From IMG/VR virus record IMGVR_UViG_3300032240_000423, positions 1 to 23,199 of that record: a DNA stretch of 23,199 bases. One strand, 5' to 3'. This DNA comes from a virus. Made by a program: the position numbers and the translations under genes. The notes below the pieces were generated by a model that was not told the DNA's origin, did no database searches, and saw only the letters and a list, made by a program, of their open reading frames with translations. How positions within the stretch are numbered: position 1 is the first letter of the stretch; each line of letters opens with the position of its first letter. Shown here piece by piece: positions 11,363 to 19,340 of this stretch.

Positions 11363-11862
11363 TACAGTTTTCGATAAACTAGATCAAGTTGATCAAGAGC
11401 TAGTTTATAATCATTGGTGACATGTATGGCATGCCCACCGGCAGCTCGCCATTCTTGAATGTTGCTTGTTCTGTCATCAACTAATATATCACCAGGATTG
11501 CAGTGTTTTTGTTTATCCTGGCTGTACGGGCCAAATTTAACTTTGACATCTGGATAGTATTCTTCCATCCATTCAATTTTGTCTTGGGCACAGTCTGGAA
11601 CATCGTCGTTATGCGGAAGAGCAGTTAACATATATAGATCCCAACCTAGGTGATCTCTAAAACGTCTTGCCAGGTTCATCATTTCATCTGACATGGGCAT
11701 CTTAGGAAGAATACGATAAAAATGTTCAACTGCTTTGAGTCTTGCCCAGTCATGATCTGGCCATCTGCCTTCGGGGCTAAGTGTATCTGTTCCTAGTACT
11801 TGTCGGGCCAATGCTTCCCAGTCGGCTACTACACCGTCCATGTCTATGTAAATTGTTGGCAT
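11359..11862 (-). CDS. HAD-family 5'(3')-deoxyribonucleotidase-like
   Basis: This 167-residue protein has HAD motif I, YIDMDGVVADW (residues 5-15), with nucleophile D7 and acid D9. Motif II lies around LYMLTAL, and motif IV is DILVDDRTSN with the metal-binding Asp pair near the C-terminus. The family removes phosphate from deoxynucleoside monophosphates. In phages it may tune nucleotide pools or remove host DNA breakdown products. The size fits the short phage versions. It begins directly after the preceding stop (TAAATG), so it forms an operon with the nucleotidyltransferase. Confidence 0.8.
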   Translation of the reverse strand: MPTIYIDMDGVVADWEALARQVLGTDTLSPEGRWPDHDWARLKAVEHFYRILPKMPMSDEMMNLARRFRDHLGWDLYMLTALPHNDDVPDCAQDKIEWMEEYYPDVKVKFGPYSQDKQKHCNPGDILVDDRTSNIQEWRAAGGHAIHVTNDYKLALDQLDLVYRKLY

Positions 11863-12555
11863 TTATTTTACGCTTAATTGTTGGTCGTGTAATTGATCTA
11901 TTAACTTTTGTATGCCGCGGAGTGTCTCGTCGTTGCGTAGACTTTTGTATACTAAATTAGGTATACTAAATTCTCCCTCAGCTTGTTTAAGTCCTAGTTT
12001 TCTATAACTACGTAACAAGTTTAACGTATTTCTACAAGTTTGTAAATCCCCTGTTTTTACCGAATGCTGGATCACGGTATGCCAAACTTTTACCATGTGC
12101 TCAAGTTTGGACTGATCGTATTCTGGAATTTGTGGGGACGGTTCTTTGATCCATCTATTGCTAATAATACTGTAACTGCTACTAACAGCAGGAGAGCGCT
12201 GGTCTTCGACATATAATTCTACTGGTATCCCGTAAATCTCTACATTGTATTGTTCTTTGTATAATAATCTTTTACTATCAAATAACTCGGCAGCTTCTCT
12301 ATCACAATCAACAGAATCAAAGTCTGCTATCAAATGTAAATCTAGATCACTGTGTTCTGTATAATTGTAATTAGCATTGCCGCCAGCAACTATAACATCA
12401 ACTACTTTAAATGGGACTCCAATATATTCTTTGAAATCAACAGCAATTTTTTCCAGTGCTTGTTTAACTTCTGGTTTAAGACGTCCGTTGGACCATAACT
12501 TAGGATTAAGTGTTGCGTGTTTTTCGACAGGGGCTGAAAACTCAGTAAAATTCAT
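11863..12555 (-). CDS. Nucleotidyltransferase (NTase-fold) protein
   Basis: This 230-residue protein has the NTase signature GG-(x)n-DLD: AGGNANYNYTEHSDLDLHLI at about residues 57-76, with metal-binding aspartates D70 and D72. A third acidic residue is probably in VELYVED. The N-terminal 50 residues and the C-terminal helical half (HTVIQHSVKTGDLQTCRN and onward) resemble the helical parts of nucleotide-adding enzymes. The target may be a protein, RNA or antibiotic-like molecule and is not shown. A late-type box lies 7 nt in front of the ATG without a ribosome site. It is co-transcribed with the nucleotidase. Confidence 0.8.
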   Translation of the reverse strand: MNFTEFSAPVEKHATLNPKLWSNGRLKPEVKQALEKIAVDFKEYIGVPFKVVDVIVAGGNANYNYTEHSDLDLHLIADFDSVDCDREAAELFDSKRLLYKEQYNVEIYGIPVELYVEDQRSPAVSSSYSIISNRWIKEPSPQIPEYDQSKLEHMVKVWHTVIQHSVKTGDLQTCRNTLNLLRSYRKLGLKQAEGEFSIPNLVYKSLRNDETLRGIQKLIDQLHDQQLSVK

Positions 12556-12561
12556 AATACG

Positions 12562-12580
12562 ATATTTATCTAGTTAAATA
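12562..12580. promoter_or_regulatory. Back-to-back late-type promoters
   Basis: The 32-nt gap between the ATGs at 12555 (-) and 12588 (+) holds GATAAATA on the minus strand (12570-12563) and GTTAAATA on the plus strand (12573-12580). The arms ATAATACGATATTTA and TTAAATATGGTATTAT mirror each other with little mismatch. Each ATG lies 7 nt beyond its box. Confidence 0.6.
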
Positions 12581-12587
12581 TGGTATT

Positions 12588-13142
12588 ATGCCATCAAAAT
12601 CTTACTTAGGTCATTTATTGGCCGCTAACCCTAGCAATCCGCGAGATTCACTGAGCAATACCGTTATATTGGTATGCTCTAATACCCCTAGACTAACTTT
12701 TGGATTACAGGTTAATCAACCTCTTCCTGACCTAACTGTAGGAGAAATTATATCAGGATTAGGATTATACCACGAATCTGAACAACCTATATATCATGGC
12801 GGAAACTTAAAGACTGAAAAAATACACGTGGTACATAGTACGGATTGGATGGGAATGACTAGCCAAAATATTACTCCAGACTTGGCCATTACCAGCGATA
12901 TTAGTGTACTTACTGCAATGTGTGCCGGAGAAGGTCCTACACAATTTAGAGCATGTGCTGGGTTCTGGGCATGGGAACCAGGTACCTTAGAAAGACAAAT
13001 GGATCCTAAATCGACAAATGTAAATCATCGCTGGGAAAGTGTGCCAGCAACTCCTGAGCTGATATTTGATCAACCTAGTCAGGATCACTGGCACAATATT
13101 TTAGCTGCCTGTGTACAGCATCAAACTTCGATGTTATTTTAA
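12588..13142 (+). CDS. AlgH/YqgE (UPF0301) family protein
   Basis: This 184-residue protein fits the bacterial AlgH/YqgE family over most of its length. It has the start pattern of a leading block followed by TVILVCSNT, then IYHGGNLKTEKIHVVHSTDW (the family's GGP...vlH block), DLAITSDISVLTAM, then the CAGFWAWEPGTLERQM block that corresponds to GysgWgpGQLE, and a final WESVPATPELIFD matching the W...lF end. The bacterial proteins are often called transcriptional regulators but have no proven activity. A phage copy is unusual. It has its own late-type promoter and probably a leaderless mRNA. Its stop overlaps the helicase stop. Confidence 0.8.
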   Translation: MPSKSYLGHLLAANPSNPRDSLSNTVILVCSNTPRLTFGLQVNQPLPDLTVGEIISGLGLYHESEQPIYHGGNLKTEKIHVVHSTDWMGMTSQNITPDLAITSDISVLTAMCAGEGPTQFRACAGFWAWEPGTLERQMDPKSTNVNHRWESVPATPELIFDQPSQDHWHNILAACVQHQTSMLF

Positions 13143-14629
13143 TCTTTTTCAGGATTTAGATTGGGCATATTGTTTACCCATTTTCTAATCAGCGGTGCGC
13201 CTACTTCCTGTTTGGGCTTCTTTAGATTAATTCCTTGAGTAGGATCAACATCTCTAATCTCTCCTGTTTCGGGATCAGTGGTAGTGCTTACTGTACTTGT
13301 ACGTTTTAGGTTACCATATATTCCGCTACTTGAATTATTAGGTTTGCTGTTGCTATTTCCGCCGTTGTAATTGCTGTCGTCGTCTTCGCCTAAGTCGCTG
13401 ATACGCAAAGTATCTACGTTAAATTCTAAATCAACTTTTTGTCCAACACCACTACTAGAGCGAGTCTTCATAAACTGGATTTGATAGCGTCCACGTTCCT
13501 TCATAGCACGACTTGTAAAGATACCTATGACATTATCTGCTGTCATAATCTTACTCAAACCGCCCGAAATATGACTGTGATCAAACTCAATTTCCTCAAC
13601 AGCAGAGCGGTTCAACTGCGATGCTGTAACAGTAATACATTGTGTTTCCATAGCCAAGTTTCTGATCTCTTCTGACACATATTTGTCTTTTACGAACAGA
13701 TCACTAGGACTGACCTTCACAGATAAAGGCATCATCAAATCGAGGTAATCTATGAGAATTACGTCGGGTTTTACGCCTTTTTTGACCTGATATTCCTTCA
13801 AATAGGCTCGAATATCGTTACAATTTTTACCTGAGGGCATATACTTAACTTGTAGGTTTCCTGACTTCTTGCCCAACATTTTAACCTTTAATTCCACATC
13901 GTCGATGTTCTTAAAAACCTCACGAGTTGTAATTCCAGTCATCATAGAATCCAAACGCATAGACACTAAACCTTCCGAAAGTTCGAATGTTAGATATAAA
14001 ACATTCAATCCTTGTAAGGCCCAGTTAACGCCAAGATTAGCCAAGAATAAACTTTTGCCGCCACCAGAACCAGCACAAAAAATATTAAGCTCTCCGCGAT
14101 TAAATCCACCGTAAAGTTTCTTGTCAATGCTAGGCCACCCTGTAGATATTTGTCCATTTCCGTCCTTTAGTTTGCTTAATCGAGCTCTCGGGTCTTCAAA
14201 GTAATCAGTACCCATATCTTTGTTTAAACTGATCTGAATAGCATCTTTGATCAACTTTTCAACAGGACCATAGTCGCCTGCTTCTAGCAAATCACTAGAT
14301 TCAATGATAGCCCTCTCTAGTCCTTTATGACGACTAAAGTTTTCAAACTCATCCATTAACCATTCGTAATTTTCTTTTGGCAATGCTACTGGATTAAAGT
14401 CACTATTAGTCGAAGCATTAACAATACTCGATTCTGGCATAACCTTGTAGTCATCTACATATTTGTTAATAAATTCAGCTGCCGTTTGTAGTTTTTGATC
14501 GAAGTTTAATGGATCAAAAATATTCTGACATCTAATAAATGTTTCTGAATCACTGAGAAACATCTCAATGTACAGCTTCTGCATCTCAAAGTTATAATTA
14601 GGTTTTGGTAGTTTTTCTTTTTTATTCAT
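13139..14629 (-). CDS. 41: Replicative DNA helicase, gp41/DnaB type
   Basis: This 496-residue protein is a RecA-fold hexameric helicase. Walker A is AGSGGGKS at 186-193, Walker B is DVILIDYLDLM at 289-299, and ASQLNR at 336-341 holds the conserved glutamine and the region before the arginine finger. Residues 1-140 form a helical N-terminal domain, and the last 90 residues are low-complexity (N/S/G-rich), ending in a conserved-looking tail. It unwinds DNA ahead of the leading polymerase and works with the primase. The length is close to T4 gp41 (475). Its start overlaps the primase end by 8 nt, so the two primosome proteins are translationally linked. Confidence 0.92.
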   Translation of the reverse strand: MNKKEKLPKPNYNFEMQKLYIEMFLSDSETFIRCQNIFDPLNFDQKLQTAAEFINKYVDDYKVMPESSIVNASTNSDFNPVALPKENYEWLMDEFENFSRHKGLERAIIESSDLLEAGDYGPVEKLIKDAIQISLNKDMGTDYFEDPRARLSKLKDGNGQISTGWPSIDKKLYGGFNRGELNIFCAGSGGGKSLFLANLGVNWALQGLNVLYLTFELSEGLVSMRLDSMMTGITTREVFKNIDDVELKVKMLGKKSGNLQVKYMPSGKNCNDIRAYLKEYQVKKGVKPDVILIDYLDLMMPLSVKVSPSDLFVKDKYVSEEIRNLAMETQCITVTASQLNRSAVEEIEFDHSHISGGLSKIMTADNVIGIFTSRAMKERGRYQIQFMKTRSSSGVGQKVDLEFNVDTLRISDLGEDDDSNYNGGNSNSKPNNSSSGIYGNLKRTSTVSTTTDPETGEIRDVDPTQGINLKKPKQEVGAPLIRKWVNNMPNLNPEKD

Positions 14630-15608
14630 CGGTTATTGCTTCTAGTTTTTTCTTAAGTAAATTTATTTTTATCTCTCCGCTAACCCTATAGTGTAAGATT
14701 GTGGACAATACATATAGTCTTCCGTATTTCCTTACAGCATCTGCTACATCTTTAATATCATCACCCCACGGTGGTAAACTAGCACTCCAATTATTTTTTA
14801 TGGCATGTTTGAGCATTTTAGCACCAGGCCTATCTCGATCGGGTACACAGATAACTTCTTTACCTAATGCTTGTAATCTAGCAACTTGGGCATCGTTAGG
14901 TTCGTTAGTCATAATGGCCACACCGTCTATTGCGATAGCATCAAACTGGCCTTCTAAGGCAATGACGTATTGTCTATCACGATGCTGCCTATCTAGGTTA
15001 AACACATACCCGCTTTGACTTTCTGTTAGATACTTAGGTTTGCCGTCTGTAATTTTACGTCCAGTGTATCCGACAATCTTACCATCTTGATAGAAAGGGA
15101 TTAACAATCTGTCTTTGTATCCGGGTGCCGGTGACCACATCCATTTGTACCAATCTATATCCATACCTCTGTTTAACAGATATTGTATCATGTTAGTAAC
15201 ATCGGTTCCTTCTTGTATCCACTCTGTTAGAGATTTACTATCTTCAGGAAGTTCAACTTCATTAAGTTCAAAGTTTAAAACTTTATTAGGACGCGGCATG
15301 TTCTCTTGATGTTTAAGAGCTTGTATTCCTAATTTGCCAATATCATTTTCAGACATACCTAACCAGCGAAATAGTAGTTTGGTATTGTTGCTTAATAATT
15401 TACCAGGGCTCCATCCTGCTTTAAATCCACAATTAAAGCAATGATAACTCCAGCTATCGCTGTCAGTTTTAACGCCTCCGCGCTTTCTTGAATCTGGTTT
15501 TTCACCCCTATGGTGGCAACATACTGCGTTGAAGCTTATCCATCCACCAGATGTGTTCTTTCTGGAAGAGGGTAATAGAGCAAATAGTGCAGCCTGTATT
15601 TCATTCAT
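14622..15608 (-). CDS. 61: DNA primase, gp61/DnaG type
   Basis: This 328-residue protein has an N-terminal zinc site, C30-C31-H32-H33 and C57-x2-C60 (VCCHHRG and HCFNCG), a linker, then a Toprim domain: ALEGQFDAIAIDG (catalytic E219) and PDRDRPG (D257, D259) that bind the metals. It makes RNA primers for lagging-strand synthesis together with gp41. It is the first gene of a two-gene operon with the helicase. A sigma70 promoter lies immediately upstream with its -10 six nt from the ATG, so the mRNA is predicted to be leaderless. Confidence 0.92.
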   Translation of the reverse strand: MNEIQAALFALLPSSRKNTSGGWISFNAVCCHHRGEKPDSRKRGGVKTDSDSWSYHCFNCGFKAGWSPGKLLSNNTKLLFRWLGMSENDIGKLGIQALKHQENMPRPNKVLNFELNEVELPEDSKSLTEWIQEGTDVTNMIQYLLNRGMDIDWYKWMWSPAPGYKDRLLIPFYQDGKIVGYTGRKITDGKPKYLTESQSGYVFNLDRQHRDRQYVIALEGQFDAIAIDGVAIMTNEPNDAQVARLQALGKEVICVPDRDRPGAKMLKHAIKNNWSASLPPWGDDIKDVADAVRKYGRLYVLSTILHYRVSGEIKINLLKKKLEAITDE

Positions 15609-15614
15609 CTTACT

Positions 15615-15643
15615 ATAATACAGGATTAGTTAAGTTATGTCAA
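15615..15643 (-). promoter_or_regulatory. 61: Minus-strand sigma70 promoter for primase-helicase
   Basis: TTGACA (15643-15638), a 17-nt spacer and TATTAT (15620-15615) on the minus strand. The ATG is at 15608, only 6 nt after the -10, and no ribosome binding site fits between them. Confidence 0.7.
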
Positions 15644-16486
15644 TTAACTTCTGTATAGTAGTTTATCAAAAGTTCCGCGATAGCTAAAATTAGTCCGATT
15701 GCTTGATTCCAAAGGACCTTTAGCAGGAACATACATTACCTGTACATAAGAATATACACCGTTGAAATTAACAAAATCTACTCCGGTAAAACCGTTATAA
15801 GTCTGGGTAGTAATTGTAGAGTATGGAGACAAATAGTCTGCTTCGTTACTCAATGTGCCTTGTATATAAACGGTGCCTTTGAAATTGGTCATATAAAATG
15901 CCATGGTATGTAAAGCAGAGTTTCCATTGAATTCTGGATGAGCTTGAATTGCTCTACTTTTGAATTCATATAGCTGTGATCCGGCATCGTAGCTCTCTTG
16001 GAATGTTGTTACTTCGGCGCTAGGTTGAAGAACAGGATTAACATCGTTTAATAAATGTAATGTTCCAGCTACTCCGTAATAGGTGTTGGCATAGGTTGGC
16101 AAATACGATCCATCAGAGTCGAGTGCTTTAACTACAAATTGATAACTGCTACGATCTAAATCTAGTGTATCACTTTCGTTTAATGTTAACAAAGCAAGAC
16201 CTCTTGTACTTGTGGTAACACCATCATCGAGCACTTCTAATTGTTTTTCAATGAGTAGTCGTTGATTCAACGCATCAAACATAGAAAATACATAGGTTTG
16301 TGTATTACTAACTGAAACACGCTTTTGATCGCTGTTTTTAAATTGTATCTGTACTTTGTTCTTGATACCCTTTTGTATTTTTAAATCGCGTTGGTACATG
16401 ACTTGATTGACTCCCTTGCCGGTAGAATCCAAATCTAATATTACGTCAAGAATATTTTGGTATAAATAGATTGGTAAATTTTGCAT
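15644..16486 (-). CDS. Probable virion structural protein, beta-rich
   Basis: This 280-residue protein is rich in beta-strand patterns, threonine, serine and aromatic residues, with no catalytic motif. The N-terminal 120 residues (MQNLPIYLYQN, then KNKVQIQFKNSDQKRVSVSN, then SMFDALNQRLLIEK and GLALLTLNESDTLDL) resemble N-terminal domains of baseplate upper proteins (BppU-like): an immunoglobulin-like sandwich with a Q(I/V)QF strand. I infer a baseplate or tail-fibre component. A late-type AATAAATA box lies 5 nt before the ATG. It is upstream of, and close to, the primase promoter, but late-type control separates it from replication genes. Confidence 0.6.
   Translation of the reverse strand: MQNLPIYLYQNILDVILDLDSTGKGVNQVMYQRDLKIQKGIKNKVQIQFKNSDQKRVSVSNTQTYVFSMFDALNQRLLIEKQLEVLDDGVTTSTRGLALLTLNESDTLDLDRSSYQFVVKALDSDGSYLPTYANTYYGVAGTLHLLNDVNPVLQPSAEVTTFQESYDAGSQLYEFKSRAIQAHPEFNGNSALHTMAFYMTNFKGTVYIQGTLSNEADYLSPYSTITTQTYNGFTGVDFVNFNGVYSYVQVMYVPAKGPLESSNRTNFSYRGTFDKLLYRS
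16461..16468 (+). promoter_or_regulatory. Exact T4-type late promoter TATAAATA
   Basis: TATAAATA is an exact match to the T4 late -10 consensus. It lies inside the opposite gene and is 36 nt upstream of the ATG at 16504, leaving a leader of about 30 nt. Confidence 0.65.
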
Positions 16487-16491
16487 ATACG

Positions 16492-16499
16492 TATTTATT
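16492..16499 (-). promoter_or_regulatory. Late-type promoter box AATAAATA
   Basis: On the minus strand AATAAATA is followed by CGTAT and the ATG at 16486. The arrangement matches that at 12555 and 8606, and there is no room for a ribosome site. Confidence 0.55.
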
Positions 16500-16503
16500 A
16501 ATA

Positions 16504-16887
16504 ATGTTCAGTCCAACTCAGTTCCAAGAAAACTATCCATTTGTATCATGTGTTAAATCCAATGACATAGAATACGTTGGGATCGTAATCAATTTTGATG
16601 ATTACGTTGCTAGCATATATGATATATCTCACATCAAATCCGATGCTGAAAAAAAATTATTTTTAGAAATGGGAGAAGTTTGGTGGTGGGAAAGTAACAG
16701 AAAGATACCTATTAACATATTTCTTAAAAAAGAAATGAGTATCTTCAAATATTCTATTAAAACATTTAATTCAAAAGATATTGAGCTAGTGTTTGGCCCA
16801 ACTGTTAATCTTAGCGAAATTGCTGAGAAACGTATAAAAAGAAAATCAATACAATTAGTTAGAAATCCTAAGAGTACTCGTAACTAA
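16504..16887 (+). CDS. Hypothetical late protein, 127 aa
   Basis: The ATG at 16504 is preferred to one 11 codons upstream because the upstream codons (VNFAYTYLLI) belong to the overlapping antisense gene and promoter. The product is alpha/beta (NDIEYVGIVINFDDYVASIYD), then a helical acidic part with WWWES, and a basic C-terminus. No family is recognised. It is a lone plus gene with an exact late promoter. Its 3' end overlaps that of the mini-DnaE gene by 20 nt on the opposite strand. Confidence 0.65.
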   Translation: MFSPTQFQENYPFVSCVKSNDIEYVGIVINFDDYVASIYDISHIKSDAEKKLFLEMGEVWWWESNRKIPINIFLKKEMSIFKYSIKTFNSKDIELVFGPTVNLSEIAEKRIKRKSIQLVRNPKSTRN

Positions 16888-17446
16888 TACCTTCGCATAT
16901 TAGATTCATGTGAACCACAATAGCTGTTGCGTAAGCAATAGCATGTGCCTTCTTAAAATAATACTCATCAGTGGTCGGTTTGATCCAGACCTCGTTCATA
17001 ATCGTCGTCCAATCCTTCCCAATCAGATAACGCTTGGCAGGGCGGATCATAGCAAGGACCGCACCTAATTGTTCCACTGAAGTAGGGCAGGTCTTCCTCA
17101 GTACCTCCCCATGCCCGTTCAAATGAAATAACAGATTCACGAACTCGTCTTGTAAAAGTAAATCCCATAGTGGCTCCTTATTCATTAGTTCAATTAAGTG
17201 CTCTTCATTTCGAACACCATTATAAACGCCGACGTTTAAGAAATCTAATTTAAAATATCCTCTAGCTTCTGCTTCTTTATAATCGATGCTAGCAGTATTA
17301 GTTAACGGATTATACGGAATAGAAGTACAATATACACCAGTATTGTGCTTTTTATAAGTTCCATTTTCTTTTATTGCCGCTGGAACATGCTTGATAATAT
17401 CAAGTGCTTTTGTTCTATCTAAGAAGTCAATGTCAATATCCGGCAT
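16868..17446 (-). CDS. Miniature DnaE-like (Pol III alpha) protein
   Basis: This 192-residue protein shows motifs of the bacterial DNA polymerase III alpha subunit. PDIDIDF (residues 2-8) matches PDFDVDF, which carries two of the three catalytic aspartates of DnaE. FKLDFLNV (65-72) matches the KFDFLG block with the third. A MIRPA segment corresponds to the RPGP region, and YFKKAHAIAYATA (163-175) to the FNKSH-AYA block near the end of the core. Everything between is compressed: DnaE is over 1000 residues, and here the PHP, palm inserts, beta-binding and OB domains are gone. Whether it polymerises DNA is unknown; it could be a nucleotide-binding relic. The start at 17446 overlaps the upstream gene by 14 nt. 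It is the last gene of the operon. Confidence 0.75.
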   Translation of the reverse strand: MPDIDIDFLDRTKALDIIKHVPAAIKENGTYKKHNTGVYCTSIPYNPLTNTASIDYKEAEARGYFKLDFLNVGVYNGVRNEEHLIELMNKEPLWDLLLQDEFVNLLFHLNGHGEVLRKTCPTSVEQLGAVLAMIRPAKRYLIGKDWTTIMNEVWIKPTTDEYYFKKAHAIAYATAIVVHMNLICEGISYEYS

Positions 17447-18221
17447 GTCTAATCTCGTCGTATGATGGTGCGTAGTTACCGCGGTGCTGAACAGTAATAC
17501 TTGCCGCAGTGTTAGCAAACATTATAGCAATTTTTATGTTTTTTGTCAATAAGTATTGGTAAGTTAGCGCCGCTAAAAAAGTATCACCTGCTCCGCACAC
17601 ATCCGAAACTTCAACTTGGATAGTTTTGTATGTCTTATCTTTGTTACCAAGTTGTTTGAGCATCGATCCTCGTTCACCTAAAGTAACAATTAAATTTTTA
17701 GGAATACTAACTGTATTATTATATTCTAATTCATTAATTTTAAGGTACACATGATCTGCGCTAAATCTAGACAAGTCTTGTTTTTTGGTATCAATAAACA
17801 CAGGACAATTTACTGACTTAATAATATTTTCAATATGTTCATAAGTTAGAAAACCTTTATTGTAGTCTGATATTACAACGGCGTCATAACTGTCAATAGG
17901 GCTAAGGTGTATTCGTCCACTCCACGGCACAACATTTGGTTCATCATCTACTCTTATCAAATGTTGTCCCGATCGTTTATCAATATATCTTGTCTTTTTA
18001 ATAATAGAATCGTTGGTAATAAAATCAGCATCAATTCCTAATTGTTTGAGATTATTGTCTACATTAGCAGCCATGCCAGGTACTATCATGGTATCTACAA
18101 TTTTAATAACAGGCACAGGTGCTTCAGGACTCAGTCTATCAACTGTTCCAATCTTGTATTCATCTACACAACTATCACCGATTAGCAATACGTTCAATGA
18201 TGTTTGTTGTTGAGTAGTCAT
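17433..18221 (-). CDS. hldE1: D-glycero-beta-D-manno-heptose-7-phosphate kinase (HldE N-terminal half)
   Basis: This 262-residue protein is a PfkB-family sugar kinase. RLSPEAPVPV (near residues 29-38) is a signature of HldE kinase domains, GMAANVDNNL contacts sugar, and VCGAGDTFLAAL holds the catalytic aspartate (GAGDTF, about 210-215). The E. coli kinase domain has about 318 residues, so this one is compact. It phosphorylates heptose-7-phosphate at C1, making the substrate for the adenylyltransferase next to it. I chose the ATG at 18221 over that at 18233 because GATAGAG lies before it. It overlaps the end of the adenylyltransferase gene by 47 nt, unusual for this operon. Confidence 0.85.
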   Translation of the reverse strand: MTTQQQTSLNVLLIGDSCVDEYKIGTVDRLSPEAPVPVIKIVDTMIVPGMAANVDNNLKQLGIDADFITNDSIIKKTRYIDKRSGQHLIRVDDEPNVVPWSGRIHLSPIDSYDAVVISDYNKGFLTYEHIENIIKSVNCPVFIDTKKQDLSRFSADHVYLKINELEYNNTVSIPKNLIVTLGERGSMLKQLGNKDKTYKTIQVEVSDVCGAGDTFLAALTYQYLLTKNIKIAIMFANTAASITVQHRGNYAPSYDEIRHAGY

Positions 18222-18573
18222 CGACTCTATCATAATAAATTACTTGTTTACAATATTGTTCTGCGGTAGAACCTTTGTCATGTTTCCAATCACTACCTTT
18301 AACATAAACATCAGGTTGATACTCTTTCATTATTTCAATTAATTCTTCTTTGCTATCAAAAAAATAAACGGTATCGACACACTCTAAACTTTCTAACATA
18401 TATCGCCTATCATCTTGATTATTAATAGGTCGAGTTGGACCTTTGAGTTCTGCTACTCTTCGATCTGTGTCAATTGCTACCAATAAGTGATTGCCGAGAC
18501 TTTTTGCATGTTGTAGCATCATTAGATGTCCTCGATGGATAATATCAAAAGTTCCATTAACCATTACTTTCAT
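18175..18573 (-). CDS. hldE2: Heptose-1-phosphate adenylyltransferase (HldE C-terminal half)
   Basis: This 132-residue protein is a cytidylyltransferase-like enzyme. NGTFDIIHRGHL (6-17) is the HxGH nucleotide-binding motif, and YSTTNIIERI (120-129) is the ISTTxxI motif. VKGSDW is shared with HldE/RfaE. It joins ATP to heptose-1-phosphate to give ADP-D,D-heptose. In E. coli this domain is fused to the kinase, but here the two are separate genes in reverse order. It overlaps the epimerase gene by 4 nt. Confidence 0.88.
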   Translation of the reverse strand: MKVMVNGTFDIIHRGHLMMLQHAKSLGNHLLVAIDTDRRVAELKGPTRPINNQDDRRYMLESLECVDTVYFFDSKEELIEIMKEYQPDVYVKGSDWKHDKGSTAEQYCKQVIYYDRVDDYSTTNIIERIANR

Positions 18574-19340
18574 GGATAATGCTTTCTTAAATTAGTTAGA
18601 TCGGCACAGGTATATGCTTGGTATTGTTTGGCTATATTTTCAGGCATAGGAATGTATTCAATTTTGGCATTATACTTTTTAGCAATTTCATTAGCAACTT
18701 CAGTAAACGATTTTGGCTTACCTGTTCCTATATTCCATACACCAGATTCTTTAACGTTGAAAAACTTTTCGTGGACATCAACAACTGTTTCCACAGGAAC
18801 AAAATCTCGTTTGAAGTTTTCAGATCCTTCAAACAATTTAATAACACCTGTTTCTTTGGCTTGTTTTTCAAATTTATAGTATGGACTTGCTTGATCGCCT
18901 TTGTGATCTTCGTAGGGTCCATATACATTGAAGTATCTAAATCCTTGAACAATGATTTTATCAAATCTGTTAATTTTCACATGTCTATCAAATAGATATT
19001 TGCTCCAGGCATAAGGACTTTGTGGGGATACAGGTGCATCTTCGTTGAAGTTTAATGTTGGACCATATACACTAGCAGAACTAGAATATTGTAAGTTGAC
19101 TCCGGCAACTTGACATGCCATGAGCATTACACAACTGAAGTCATGATTTTGTCTCATAACCTTATCAACATCTGTTTCTGTTGTAGAAGTAACCGCACCT
19201 AAATGTATTACCCAATCGAGGCCTTCGAGTTCTGGCGGCTCATCGCCCCACTCGTAAAAACTTAACTCATGTTTATTTTTTAAAGCATTGGTTATATTTT
19301 GACCAATAAATCCTTTATATCCTGTGATTAGTATTTTCAT
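18570..19340 (-). CDS. hldD: ADP-L-glycero-D-manno-heptose 6-epimerase
   Basis: This 256-residue protein is a short-chain dehydrogenase-type epimerase. The nucleotide-binding GYKGFIG lies at 7-13, SSSASVYG at 86-93, YAWSK with catalytic Tyr110 and Lys114, and FNVYGPYEDHKGDQASPYY and LFEGSENFKRDFV blocks match HldD specifically. The end PENIAKQYQAYTCADLTNLR is also typical. It turns ADP-D,D-heptose into ADP-L,D-heptose, the LPS inner-core donor. It is shorter than the E. coli enzyme (310). It overlaps the cupin gene and adenylyltransferase gene by 4 nt each. Confidence 0.92.
   Translation of the reverse strand: MKILITGYKGFIGQNITNALKNKHELSFYEWGDEPPELEGLDWVIHLGAVTSTTETDVDKVMRQNHDFSCVMLMACQVAGVNLQYSSSASVYGPTLNFNEDAPVSPQSPYAWSKYLFDRHVKINRFDKIIVQGFRYFNVYGPYEDHKGDQASPYYKFEKQAKETGVIKLFEGSENFKRDFVPVETVVDVHEKFFNVKESGVWNIGTGKPKSFTEVANEIAKKYNAKIEYIPMPENIAKQYQAYTCADLTNLRKHYP

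Noticed and set aside
18618-18995. A 125-codon plus-strand frame opposite hldD.
   Set aside because: HldD motifs are unambiguous on the minus strand. The plus frame is phenylalanine/asparagine-rich noise without a ribosome site.
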